Below are positions 26,069-33,208 of a DNA stretch of 64,000 nucleotides, in pieces. The translations under genes were made by a program, and so were the position numbers. The stretch is from Streptomyces sp. NBC_01591. GTDB taxonomy: Bacteria > Actinomycetota > Actinomycetes > Streptomycetales > Streptomycetaceae. The DNA lies in assembly GCF_035918155.1 (NCBI RefSeq), contig NZ_CP109327.1:1302001-1366000 (forward strand), read 5' to 3'. Under the pieces are notes generated by a model. The model saw only the letters and a program-made list of their open reading frames with translations. It searched no databases and was not told the DNA's origin. The stretch's first letter is position 1; each line of letters starts with the position of its first letter.

Positions 26069-26635
26069 TCAGCCGGTGCGCGCCCAGGGCGCCCGGCGGG
26101 CCGCGCGCAGCGCCCTCCTGCGACGCAACCCGGTCAACCGGTCCGTGTAGACCGCGCCTTCGAGATGGTCGCACTCGTGCTGGAGGCAACGCGCGAAGAA
26201 GCCGGTGCCGGTGACCCGGACCGGCTCGCCGTCGACCGTGAAGCCCTCGACGACGGCCCGGTCGAAGCGCGGGGTGCCCGCTTCGAGGCCGGGCAGCGAC
26301 AGACAGCCCTCCGGGCCGCGTACGGTGATGCCGTCGGCCTCGACGAGCCTGGGGTTGACGAGATGCCCGAGGTGACGGATGTCGTCGTCGTCCGGGCAGT
26401 CGTAGACGAACACCCGCAGTGGAACGCCGATCTGGTTGGCCGCGAGGCCGACGCCCTCGGCCGCGTACATGGTGGCGAACATGTCCTCGACGAGACGGGC
26501 GAGCGGGGGACCGAAGTCGGTGACGGGTTCACAGGTCCCGTGCAGCACCGGATCACCGAGCAGGCTCATGGCACGAATCAGTCCGGAACTGCCGGGGATC
26601 GGGCGGTTTCGCATGGCCGCAATCGTACGTTCCAC
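26069..26635 (-). CDS. def: Peptide deformylase
   Basis: I choose GTG 26635, which follows GGAGGTCAC, giving 188 residues; ATG 26614 is also possible. All three deformylase motifs are present: GVGLAANQIGV, EGCLSLPGLE and QHECDHLEG (Cys and two His bind the metal, Glu is catalytic). It removes the formyl group from new proteins. AANQIG in place of AAPQIG is a common actinomycete variant. It is divergent from murT, with about 93 bases between the starts. Confidence 0.93.
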   Translation of the reverse strand: MERTIAAMRNRPIPGSSGLIRAMSLLGDPVLHGTCEPVTDFGPPLARLVEDMFATMYAAEGVGLAANQIGVPLRVFVYDCPDDDDIRHLGHLVNPRLVEADGITVRGPEGCLSLPGLEAGTPRFDRAVVEGFTVDGEPVRVTGTGFFARCLQHECDHLEGAVYTDRLTGLRRRRALRAARRAPWARTG

Positions 26636-26728
26636 GTGACCTCCACCTTCCCGGCGGTGCCAGGGTGCGGTCGCCGCGCCGGACATCGATAGGCTGGGCG
26701 TGGACCGATGCAAGGAGGATCTAGGACG

Positions 26729-27967
26729 ATGGCAGGCAACACGGAGCCGCTGTCGCCGCGGGCCAAGCTGGCCGTGACGGCGGGCAAGGCCGCGGCGGCG
26801 GTGTCACGCGCCGCAGGGCGCGGCAGCGGATCGGTGATCGGCGGCCGGGTGGCGCTCAAGCTCGACCCCGACCTGCTGGGGCGGCTGGCGCAGCACCTGG
26901 ACGTGATCCTCGTGTCGGCGACGAACGGCAAGACGACGACCACCCGGCTGATCGCCGAGGCACTGCGGGCCGCGGGCCCGGTCGTGTCGAACGCGCTCGG
27001 CGCCAACATGCCGGCGGGCATCACCTCCGCGCTGGCCGGCGGCTCGGACGCGCAGTACGGCGTGATCGAGGTCGACGAGAAGTACCTGGCCGGGGTCGCG
27101 CGCGACACGACGCCCAAGGTGATCGCGCTGCTCAACCTCTCCCGCGACCAGCTGGACCGCGCGGCGGAGACCCGCATGCTGGCGGAGAAGTGGCGCGAGG
27201 GGCTGTCCGGCTCGAAGGCCGTGATCGTCGCCAACGCCGACGACCCGCTGATCGTCTGGGCGGCGTCCTCCTCCCCCAATGTGGTGTGGGTCGCGGCGGG
27301 ACAGGCGTGGAAGGACGACGCCTGGTCCTGCCCCGCCTGTGGCGGTGTGATGCAGCGCCCCGGCGACGACTGGTTCTGCGGCGAGTGCGGATTCCGCCGG
27401 CCCGCTCCCAGCTGGGTCCTGCACGGCGACTACGTCCTGGACCCGCACGGTTCGGCGTGGCCGATCCACCTCCAGTTGCCCGGCCGCGCCAACAAGGCCA
27501 ACGCCACCAGCTCCGCCGCCGTGGCCGCCGTCTTCGGTGTGCCGCCGCAGGTCGCGCTGGAGCGCATGTACCAGGTGCAGGCCGTCGCGGGCCGCTACGA
27601 CGTGGTCTCCTTCCTCGGCCGTGAGCTGCGGCTGCTGCTCGCGAAGAACCCGGCGGGCTGGCTCGAAACGTTTTCCCTGATCGACCCGCCGCCCACGCCG
27701 GTGATCCTCTCCGTCAACGCCCGCGGCGCGGACGGCACGGACACCTCCTGGCTGTGGGACGTGGACTACACCCAGCTCGCCGGTCACCCGATCTTCGTGC
27801 TCGGCGACCGCAAGCTGGACCTGGCCGTCCGTCTCGAAGTGGCCGGTCTCGACTTCCGGGTCTGCGAGAACCTCGACGAGGCCGTGCAGCAGGCCCCACC
27901 CGGCCGTATCGAGGTCATCGCCAACTACACCGCCTTCCAGGATCTGCGCCGTCGTGTCGGCAACTGA
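26729..27967 (+). CDS. murT: Lipid II isoglutaminyl synthase, Mur-ligase-like subunit MurT
   Basis: This 412-residue protein starts at ATG 26729, after AGGAGGATCT. The Mur ligase ATP site is VSATNGKTTTTRLIAEAL, with SNALGANMPAGI and NLSRDQLDR following. A Cys4 zinc ribbon (CPACGG, CGECG) interrupts the central domain, as is typical of MurT, and a DUF1727-type C-terminus follows (ILSVNARGADGTDTSWLWDVD). With GatD, encoded 34 bases downstream, it amidates D-Glu of lipid II to D-isoglutamine using glutamine-derived ammonia and ATP. Confidence 0.95.
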   Translation: MAGNTEPLSPRAKLAVTAGKAAAAVSRAAGRGSGSVIGGRVALKLDPDLLGRLAQHLDVILVSATNGKTTTTRLIAEALRAAGPVVSNALGANMPAGITSALAGGSDAQYGVIEVDEKYLAGVARDTTPKVIALLNLSRDQLDRAAETRMLAEKWREGLSGSKAVIVANADDPLIVWAASSSPNVVWVAAGQAWKDDAWSCPACGGVMQRPGDDWFCGECGFRRPAPSWVLHGDYVLDPHGSAWPIHLQLPGRANKANATSSAAVAAVFGVPPQVALERMYQVQAVAGRYDVVSFLGRELRLLLAKNPAGWLETFSLIDPPPTPVILSVNARGADGTDTSWLWDVDYTQLAGHPIFVLGDRKLDLAVRLEVAGLDFRVCENLDEAVQQAPPGRIEVIANYTAFQDLRRRVGN

Positions 27968-28001
27968 CCCCGGCCCCGGCCACCTCCGGAGAGGACGAAG
28001 C

Positions 28002-28727
28002 ATGAGCAACGGTCTGCGTCTGGTCTGGGTCTACCCCGACCTCCTCAGCACCTACGGCGACCAGGGCAACGCGCTGGTGGTGGAGCGCCGGGCCCGGCAG
28101 CGCGGTCTCGACGTGCAGCGCGTCGACGTGCGCAGCGACCAGCCGATCCCGACGTCCGGCGACATCTATCTGATCGGCGGCGGTGAGGACCGGCCTCAGC
28201 GTCTCGCCGCGGAGCGGCTGCGCCGCGACGGCGGGCTCAGCCGGGCCGCGTCGAACGGCGCGATCATCTTCTCGGTCTGCGCCGGCTACCAGATCCTCGG
28301 CCACGAGTTCATCAACGACCTCGGTGAGCGCGAGCCCGGTCTCGGGCTGCTCGACGTGGTCTCCACCCGTGGCGAGGGTGCCCGCTGCGTGGGTGACGTA
28401 CTGGCCGACATCGACCCGCGCCTCGGCCTGCCGCCGCTGACCGGGTTCGAGAACCACCAGGGCGTCACCCATCTCGGCCCGACGGCACGACCGTTCGCCC
28501 GGGTGCAGTTCGGCCGCGGCAACGGCACCGGCGACGGCACCGAGGGGGCGTACAACGACACCGTCTTCGGTACGTACATGCACGGCCCCGTCATGGCGCG
28601 CAACCCGCAGATCGCGGACCTGCTGCTGAAGCTGGCCCTCGATGTGAACGCCCTGCCGCCGACGGACGACCGCTGGTACGAGGCACTGCGCGCCGAGCGC
28701 ATCGCGTCGGCCACGCAGCCGGCCTGA
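28002..28727 (+). CDS. gatD: Lipid II isoglutaminyl synthase, glutamine amidotransferase subunit GatD
   Basis: This 241-residue class I glutamine amidotransferase domain starts at ATG 28002, after GAGGACGA. The nucleophile elbow is FSVCAGYQILG (Cys93) and the catalytic His is in YMHGP (His194); YPDLLSTYGDQGN and IYLIGGGEDRPQ are conserved in GatD. It releases ammonia from glutamine for MurT. The two genes form a compact operon, as in other Gram-positive bacteria. Confidence 0.95.
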   Translation: MSNGLRLVWVYPDLLSTYGDQGNALVVERRARQRGLDVQRVDVRSDQPIPTSGDIYLIGGGEDRPQRLAAERLRRDGGLSRAASNGAIIFSVCAGYQILGHEFINDLGEREPGLGLLDVVSTRGEGARCVGDVLADIDPRLGLPPLTGFENHQGVTHLGPTARPFARVQFGRGNGTGDGTEGAYNDTVFGTYMHGPVMARNPQIADLLLKLALDVNALPPTDDRWYEALRAERIASATQPA

Positions 28728-28884
28728 CGCAACCTGCCTGATGAGGCCTGTTCAGCTCGTCTGAGCGGAGTCCAGCAGGCGGACGCCCGGTTCGGTCCCG
28801 CCACCCTGCGCCGGTAGGGTGGCGGGGATCCAACCGGACGACGTGGTCCGGTCGTCGGCCCACGTTGCAAAGGTTTCCCGGGCA

Positions 28885-29913
28885 ATGCGAATTGGTGTGC
28901 TCACCTCCGGCGGCGACTGCCCCGGCCTCAACGCCGTCATCCGTTCCGTCGTGCACCGCGCGGTGGTCGACCACGGCGACGAGGTCATCGGCTTCCACGA
29001 CGGGTGGAAGGGCCTCCTCGAGTGCGACTACCGCAAGCTCGATCTCGACGCGGTCGGCGGCATCCTCGCCCGGGGCGGTACGATCCTCGGCTCCTCCCGG
29101 GTCCAGCCCGCCCATCTGCGGGGCGGCGTGGAGCAGGCCAGGGGCCATGTCTCCGATCTCGGTATCGACGCGATCATCCCGATCGGCGGAGAGGGCACGC
29201 TGAAGGCGGCCAACCTGCTCTCCGAGGCGGGTCTGCCGATCGTCGGCGTGCCGAAGACCATAGACAACGACATCGCCTCCACGGATGTGACCTTCGGCTT
29301 CGACACCGCCGTCGGTGTCGCGACCGAGGCGCTCGACCGGCTCAAGACGACCGCCGAATCGCACCAGCGGGTGCTGATCGTCGAGGTCATGGGCCGCCAC
29401 ACCGGCTGGATCGCCCTGCACTCGGGCATGGCGGCCGGTGCGCACGCCATCGTCGTGCCGGAGCGACCGTTCGACATCGACGAGCTGACCGAGGTGGTCG
29501 GCGCGCGTTTCTCGGCCGGCAAGAAGTTCGCGATCGTCGTCGTCGCCGAGGGCGCCAAGCCTCGCGAGGGCACGTCCATGCAGATCGAGCAGGGCACCAA
29601 GGACATCTACGGGCACGAGCGGTTCGCCGGCATGGCCACACAGCTCTCCGGCGAGCTGGAGCGGCGCCTCGGCAAGGAGGCCCGCCCGGTGATCCTCGGT
29701 CATGTGCAGCGCGGCGGCACGCCGACCGCGTACGACCGGGTGCTCGCCACCCGCTTCGGCTGGCACGCGGTGGAGGCCGCGCACCGCGGCGAATTCGGCA
29801 TGCTGACGGCGCTGCGCGGCACGGACATCGTGATGGTGCCGCTGGGCGAGGCCGTGGAGACGCTGAAGACCGTCCCGGCCGAGCGGTACGCCGAGGCGGA
29901 GTGCGTGCTCTGA
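28885..29913 (+). CDS. pfkA: 6-phosphofructokinase
   Basis: This 342-residue protein starts at ATG 28885. It has IGVLTSGGDCPGLNAVIRS at the N-terminus, GTILGSSR, IPIGGEGTLKAA, VPKTIDNDI and VEVMGRHTGWIAL. Counting from the start, position 103 is Glu (Asp in E. coli), 104 is Gly and 124 is Lys; Asp127 is kept. Gly104 is the ATP-type residue while Lys124 is the residue seen in PPi enzymes, a mixed pattern also described for actinomycete ATP enzymes. It is followed by a strong hairpin, so it is probably monocistronic. Confidence 0.94.
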   Translation: MRIGVLTSGGDCPGLNAVIRSVVHRAVVDHGDEVIGFHDGWKGLLECDYRKLDLDAVGGILARGGTILGSSRVQPAHLRGGVEQARGHVSDLGIDAIIPIGGEGTLKAANLLSEAGLPIVGVPKTIDNDIASTDVTFGFDTAVGVATEALDRLKTTAESHQRVLIVEVMGRHTGWIALHSGMAAGAHAIVVPERPFDIDELTEVVGARFSAGKKFAIVVVAEGAKPREGTSMQIEQGTKDIYGHERFAGMATQLSGELERRLGKEARPVILGHVQRGGTPTAYDRVLATRFGWHAVEAAHRGEFGMLTALRGTDIVMVPLGEAVETLKTVPAERYAEAECVL

Positions 29914-29932
29914 GCGACATTCTGTCCGACGG

Positions 29933-29966
29933 ACTGCCCCCGGCCGCAGCTGCGGTCGGGGGCAGT
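29933..29966 (+). terminator. Hairpin terminator after pfkA
   Basis: Nine-base arms ACTGCCCCC and GGGGGCAGT (29933-29941 and 29958-29966) enclose a second small palindrome, CCGCAGCTGCGG-like, forming a long stem 20 bases after the stop. Confidence 0.8.
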
Positions 29967-30024
29967 TCTACTCTGGTCGGGACAACCGGCACGAAACGGG
30001 GATGCCCCCAGCAGGAGTGAACAG

Positions 30025-30975
30025 ATGGATCACAGCGGGCACGGCATGAACATGGATCTGCCGCCGTTCACGCTGGGACGCGGGCTCCAATTCTCCGCGG
30101 ACCCGTTCTTCCTCATCGGCTGCCTTCTCGGCATCGGCCTGTACGCGTACGCCGTGCTGCGGCTGCGCAGACGTGGGGACAGCTGGCCGGTCGGCCGGAT
30201 CGTGTTCTTCGTCGTCGGCGTGCTGAGCATCGCCCTGGTGATGTGCACCAAGCTCAACGACTACGGCATGGTCATGTTCAGCGTGCACATGGTGCAGCAC
30301 ATGGTGATCAGCATGCTGTCGCCGATCCTCCTGCTGCTGGGTGCTCCGGTGACCCTGGCGCTGCGTGCGCTGCCGGTCGCGGGCCGTGGCCGCACCGGTC
30401 CGCGCGAGCTGCTGCTCAAGCTGCTGCACAGCCGGTACATGAAGATCATCACGCATCCGGCCTTCACGATCCCGATCTTCATCGCCAGCCTGTACGGGCT
30501 GTACTTCACCCCGCTCTTCGACTTCCTGATGGGCTCGAAGACCGGTCACATCGCGATGATGGTGCACTTCCTCGCGGTCGGCCTGGTGTTCTTCTGGCCG
30601 ATCATGGGCATCGACCCGGGGCCGCACCGGCCCGGCTATGTGATGCGGATGCTGGAACTGTTCGCCGGGATGCCGTTCCACGCGTTCTTCGGCATCGCGC
30701 TGATGATGGCGACCACGCCGATGGTGGGGACGTACAAGAATCCGCCGGCCTCGCTGGGTATCGACGCGCTGAGCGATCAGGGCTGGGCGGGCGGTATCGC
30801 CTGGGCCTTCAGCGAGATCCCGTCGGTGCTGGTGCTGATCGCGCTGGTCTTCCAGTGGTACCGCTCCGAGCAGCGGACGGCGAAGCGCTCCGACCGCGCG
30901 GCCGACCGGGACGGTGACCAGGAGTTGCAGGCGTACAACGCCTATCTCGCCTCTTTGCAGGCGCGCGGGCAGTAG
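30025..30975 (+). CDS. ctaG: CtaG/caa3-type cytochrome c oxidase assembly membrane protein
   Basis: This 316-residue protein starts at ATG 30025, after AGGAG. It has about seven helices with conserved membrane His residues: FSVHMVQHMVISMLSPILLLLGAP, IMGIDPGPHRPGYVMRMLELFAGMPFHAFFGIALMM. A His/Met-rich N-terminus (DHSGHGMNMD) may bind copper. Family members are needed for copper insertion into cytochrome oxidase. A small membrane-protein gene follows after 66 bases. Confidence 0.9.
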   Translation: MDHSGHGMNMDLPPFTLGRGLQFSADPFFLIGCLLGIGLYAYAVLRLRRRGDSWPVGRIVFFVVGVLSIALVMCTKLNDYGMVMFSVHMVQHMVISMLSPILLLLGAPVTLALRALPVAGRGRTGPRELLLKLLHSRYMKIITHPAFTIPIFIASLYGLYFTPLFDFLMGSKTGHIAMMVHFLAVGLVFFWPIMGIDPGPHRPGYVMRMLELFAGMPFHAFFGIALMMATTPMVGTYKNPPASLGIDALSDQGWAGGIAWAFSEIPSVLVLIALVFQWYRSEQRTAKRSDRAADRDGDQELQAYNAYLASLQARGQ

Positions 30976-31041
30976 CGGTGGGCGTGCCTCAGGGGTGACG
31001 ATGGCATCCACGGCCGTCCGGCCGATGAGGAGGGTGCGGGC

Positions 31042-31200
31042 ATGTCCGGATCCACGAAGGCCATGGGAGTGCTCACGCTGGCGGCCCTGGTCGTGGTCAC
31101 CGCTTACACGGTGGCGCTGGGAAGCAGCGGCTGGCTCTGGTTCGGCTGGGTGGTGCTCGGCCTGATCACCCTGGGGATGGCGGCGACGCGCGAATCCTGA
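31042..31200 (+). CDS. Small two-helix membrane protein
   Basis: A 52-residue open frame from ATG 31042, with GAGGAGGG 7 bases before it. The product MSGSTKAMGVLTLAALVVVT then continues through a second hydrophobic stretch (WLWFGWVVLGLITLGMA) to a TGA at 31198-31200. Codon third positions are strongly G/C. It probably belongs to the ctaG transcription unit. No family recognised. Confidence 0.7.
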   Translation: MSGSTKAMGVLTLAALVVVTAYTVALGSSGWLWFGWVVLGLITLGMAATRES

Positions 31201-31253
31201 CCCCGGGGGGCGGGGCCGGGTCCGGCGGCAAGGCCTTCCGATGCCCCACACGG

Positions 31254-31279
31254 GCGGCGCCCCCTTTCCGGGGCACCGC
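31254..31279. terminator. Hairpin between the small membrane gene and phoD
   Basis: Ten-base arms GCGGCGCCCC (31254-31263) and GGGGCACCGC (31270-31279) pair with one mismatch around six bases, between convergent genes. Confidence 0.6.
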
Positions 31280-31294
31280 CTCCCCCTCGTGCTC

Positions 31295-32899
31295 TCAGGC
31301 CTGCTGGAGTCCCGGTCGGCCGGCCTCGGTCACGTAGGAGGTCCGGGTCGAGACGGGTGCGCCGGGGGTGGTGACGTACGGGAGCACCTTGAAATCGGCG
31401 CGGCAGCTCTCCCGGGTCAGCGAGCAGCGTACGTAGCCGCGCTGGAAGTTGGTGAACTTGATGTGCTCGTTGGCCGCGAGCAGCTTGGCGCCGGAGGGGT
31501 CCAGGTCCATCCCGTCCTTGGTGGTGGAGATGGACGATCCGACGAATTCGACGCCGAGCGTGGGTGACTCCGGGTCGTCGAAGTTCTGCTTGAGGTCGGC
31601 GGCGAGGTGGCGGTGCATGTCGCCGGTGAGGACGACGGGGTTGTTCACGTTGCGCTGGGTTATCTCCTTGAACAGCCGTTGGCGGGCGTCCACGTAGCCG
31701 TCCCAGAAGTCCATCACGAATGCCTGGCCGGGGCCGGGGTCGGTGTCGACCTGGGCCACGGGGATCTGCTGGGAGATCATGTTCCAGGTCGTGTCGGAAC
31801 GTCCGAGGCCGCGGTGCAGCCACTGTTCCTGTTCGGGGCCGAGGATGGTGCGGCCGGGCGCCAGTCGTTCGTCGCAGCCGCTCTTGATGCCGTCGCCGCA
31901 GGGCTGGTCGTCGCGGAAGAGCCGGGTGTCGAGGATGTGGAAGGTGGCCATCCGCCCATAGCGCAGACGGCGGTACATCCGGGCCTCGAAGCCGTTCGGC
32001 TTGTTCGGCAGCCGCAGCGGCAGATGCTCGTAGTACGCCTGGAACGCGGCCGCCGCGCGCTCGCGGAAGACCGCCGGGTCCTGGTCGGGTTCGGTGTCGG
32101 TCTTGGATTTGTCGCGCGCCCAGTTGTCCTCGACCTCGTGGTCGTCCCAGACGAGGGCGAAGGGGTGGGCCTGGTGGGCGGCGATGAGGTCGGGGTCGAA
32201 GCGGTGGAGGGCGTGGCGGTTGCGGTACTGGACGAGGTTCATCGGCTCGGGACGCAGCTCGGCGGCGACGGGGACGTTGCGTACGCCGCCCATGGCGTCG
32301 ATGGCGTTCTCGTAAATGTAGTCGCCGAGGTGCAGGACCAGATCGACGTCCTCCTCGGCGAGGTGCCGGTAGGCGGTGTAGAAGCCCTCGAACCACGCCT
32401 GGCAGGAGACGAAGGCGAAGTCCAGTTTCCTGGGCCGGCTGTGCGGCGGGGGCGCGGTGCGGGTACGGCCGACGGGGCTGTGCGCGCCGCCGGCGCGGAA
32501 GCGGTAGTAGTAGTGCCGGTCCGGCTGAAGTCCGGAGACCTCGACGTGGACGGAGTGGGCGAGTTCGGGCACCGCGCGGGTCCGTCCCCGGCGCACGACG
32601 GAACGGAAGCGATCGTCCCGGGCGACCTCCCACTGGACGTCGACGGCGTACGGCGGCATGCCTCCGCTTCCGTCGGGCGCGAGGGGCTGGGGCGCGAGAC
32701 GGGTCCACAGTACGACCCCGTCCGGCCACGGATCGCCGGACGCGACGCCCAGGGTGAACGGGTCCTCGTGGAAGGGCGTGTCACCCCAGGCCCTGCCCGC
32801 CGACAGGCCGGACGCGGCCAGGGCCATTCCGACCGTCCCGCCGAGCATCACCCGTCTTCCGAACGCTCCGGTACCACCTGACCCACTGTTCATTTGCAT
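31295..32899 (-). CDS. phoD: Secreted alkaline phosphatase, PhoD family
   Basis: This 534-residue product starts at ATG 32899 (MQMNSG; MNSG at 32893 also fits), after GGGACGAG. The N-terminus FGRRVMLGGTVGMALAASGLSAGRAWG is a twin-arginine signal. PhoD marks are FTLGVASGDPWPDGVVLWTRLAP, FVSCQAWFEGFYTAYRHL, HLGDYIYE, WDDHEVEDNWA and VVLTGDMHRH. These Ca/Fe-dependent enzymes cleave phosphomonoesters and diesters outside the cell. Expression is normally under PhoP in Streptomyces. Confidence 0.95.
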   Translation of the reverse strand: MQMNSGSGGTGAFGRRVMLGGTVGMALAASGLSAGRAWGDTPFHEDPFTLGVASGDPWPDGVVLWTRLAPQPLAPDGSGGMPPYAVDVQWEVARDDRFRSVVRRGRTRAVPELAHSVHVEVSGLQPDRHYYYRFRAGGAHSPVGRTRTAPPPHSRPRKLDFAFVSCQAWFEGFYTAYRHLAEEDVDLVLHLGDYIYENAIDAMGGVRNVPVAAELRPEPMNLVQYRNRHALHRFDPDLIAAHQAHPFALVWDDHEVEDNWARDKSKTDTEPDQDPAVFRERAAAAFQAYYEHLPLRLPNKPNGFEARMYRRLRYGRMATFHILDTRLFRDDQPCGDGIKSGCDERLAPGRTILGPEQEQWLHRGLGRSDTTWNMISQQIPVAQVDTDPGPGQAFVMDFWDGYVDARQRLFKEITQRNVNNPVVLTGDMHRHLAADLKQNFDDPESPTLGVEFVGSSISTTKDGMDLDPSGAKLLAANEHIKFTNFQRGYVRCSLTRESCRADFKVLPYVTTPGAPVSTRTSYVTEAGRPGLQQA

Positions 32900-33115
32900 G
32901 AAACTCGTCCCTTCGTCGAACGGAATTCCGTCCGGTACGAGGTGGGATCGGCACGTGATTTCACGCCCGTCCATGTGGTAATCACAGCGTGGATATCACA
33001 GGGGAAACACACGCCACAAGACCACCCGCAAGTGGTCACATTGCCGTTCACAGGCGGTTAGTTGGGCAGACATCGACCATTCTCCCGAGCGATCGAGGAC
33101 AGGTCGGCAACACCC
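32900..33115. promoter_or_regulatory. phoD upstream region with a weak PHO-box-like site
   Basis: This 216-base gap holds two TCAC-containing elements, GGTCACATTGC (33034-33044) and GTTCACAGGCG (33046-33056). The second fits the 11-base PHO-box unit well, but the two are 12 rather than 11 bases apart and the third unit is poor. A run of GTGATTTCAC-, ATCACAGCGTGGATATCACA-like words (32957-33000) is also present. I see no gene here. Confidence 0.3.
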
Positions 33116-33170
33116 TTGACACCCCCCAGAGCGACTCATAGTCTCCACGCCACAGAATTAACGTTAGATT
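33116..33170 (+). promoter_or_regulatory. Promoter and palindrome for the rhamnosidase operon
   Basis: TTGACA (33116-33121) and TAGTCT (33139-33144), separated by 17 bases, match the vegetative Streptomyces promoter. Just downstream, within the expected leader, lies an AT-rich palindrome TAACGTTA (33159-33166, inside AATTAACGTTAGATT) in otherwise GC-rich DNA. It is a reasonable repressor site. No regulator gene lies beside the operon, so the binding protein would be encoded elsewhere. Confidence 0.6.
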
Positions 33171-33208
33171 TCACATCGGGAAATTCGGTGCGACGGAAGG
33201 ACGTGCTC

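Noticed and set aside
26069-26713. TTG 26711-26713 as start of peptide deformylase
   Set aside because: A GTG at 26635 with a good GGAGG site gives a normal-length enzyme; the longer start would overlap the murT promoter region.
33034-33056. A firm PHO box before phoD
   Set aside because: Only one unit fits the 11-base consensus well and spacing is 12 bases; kept only as a weak site.
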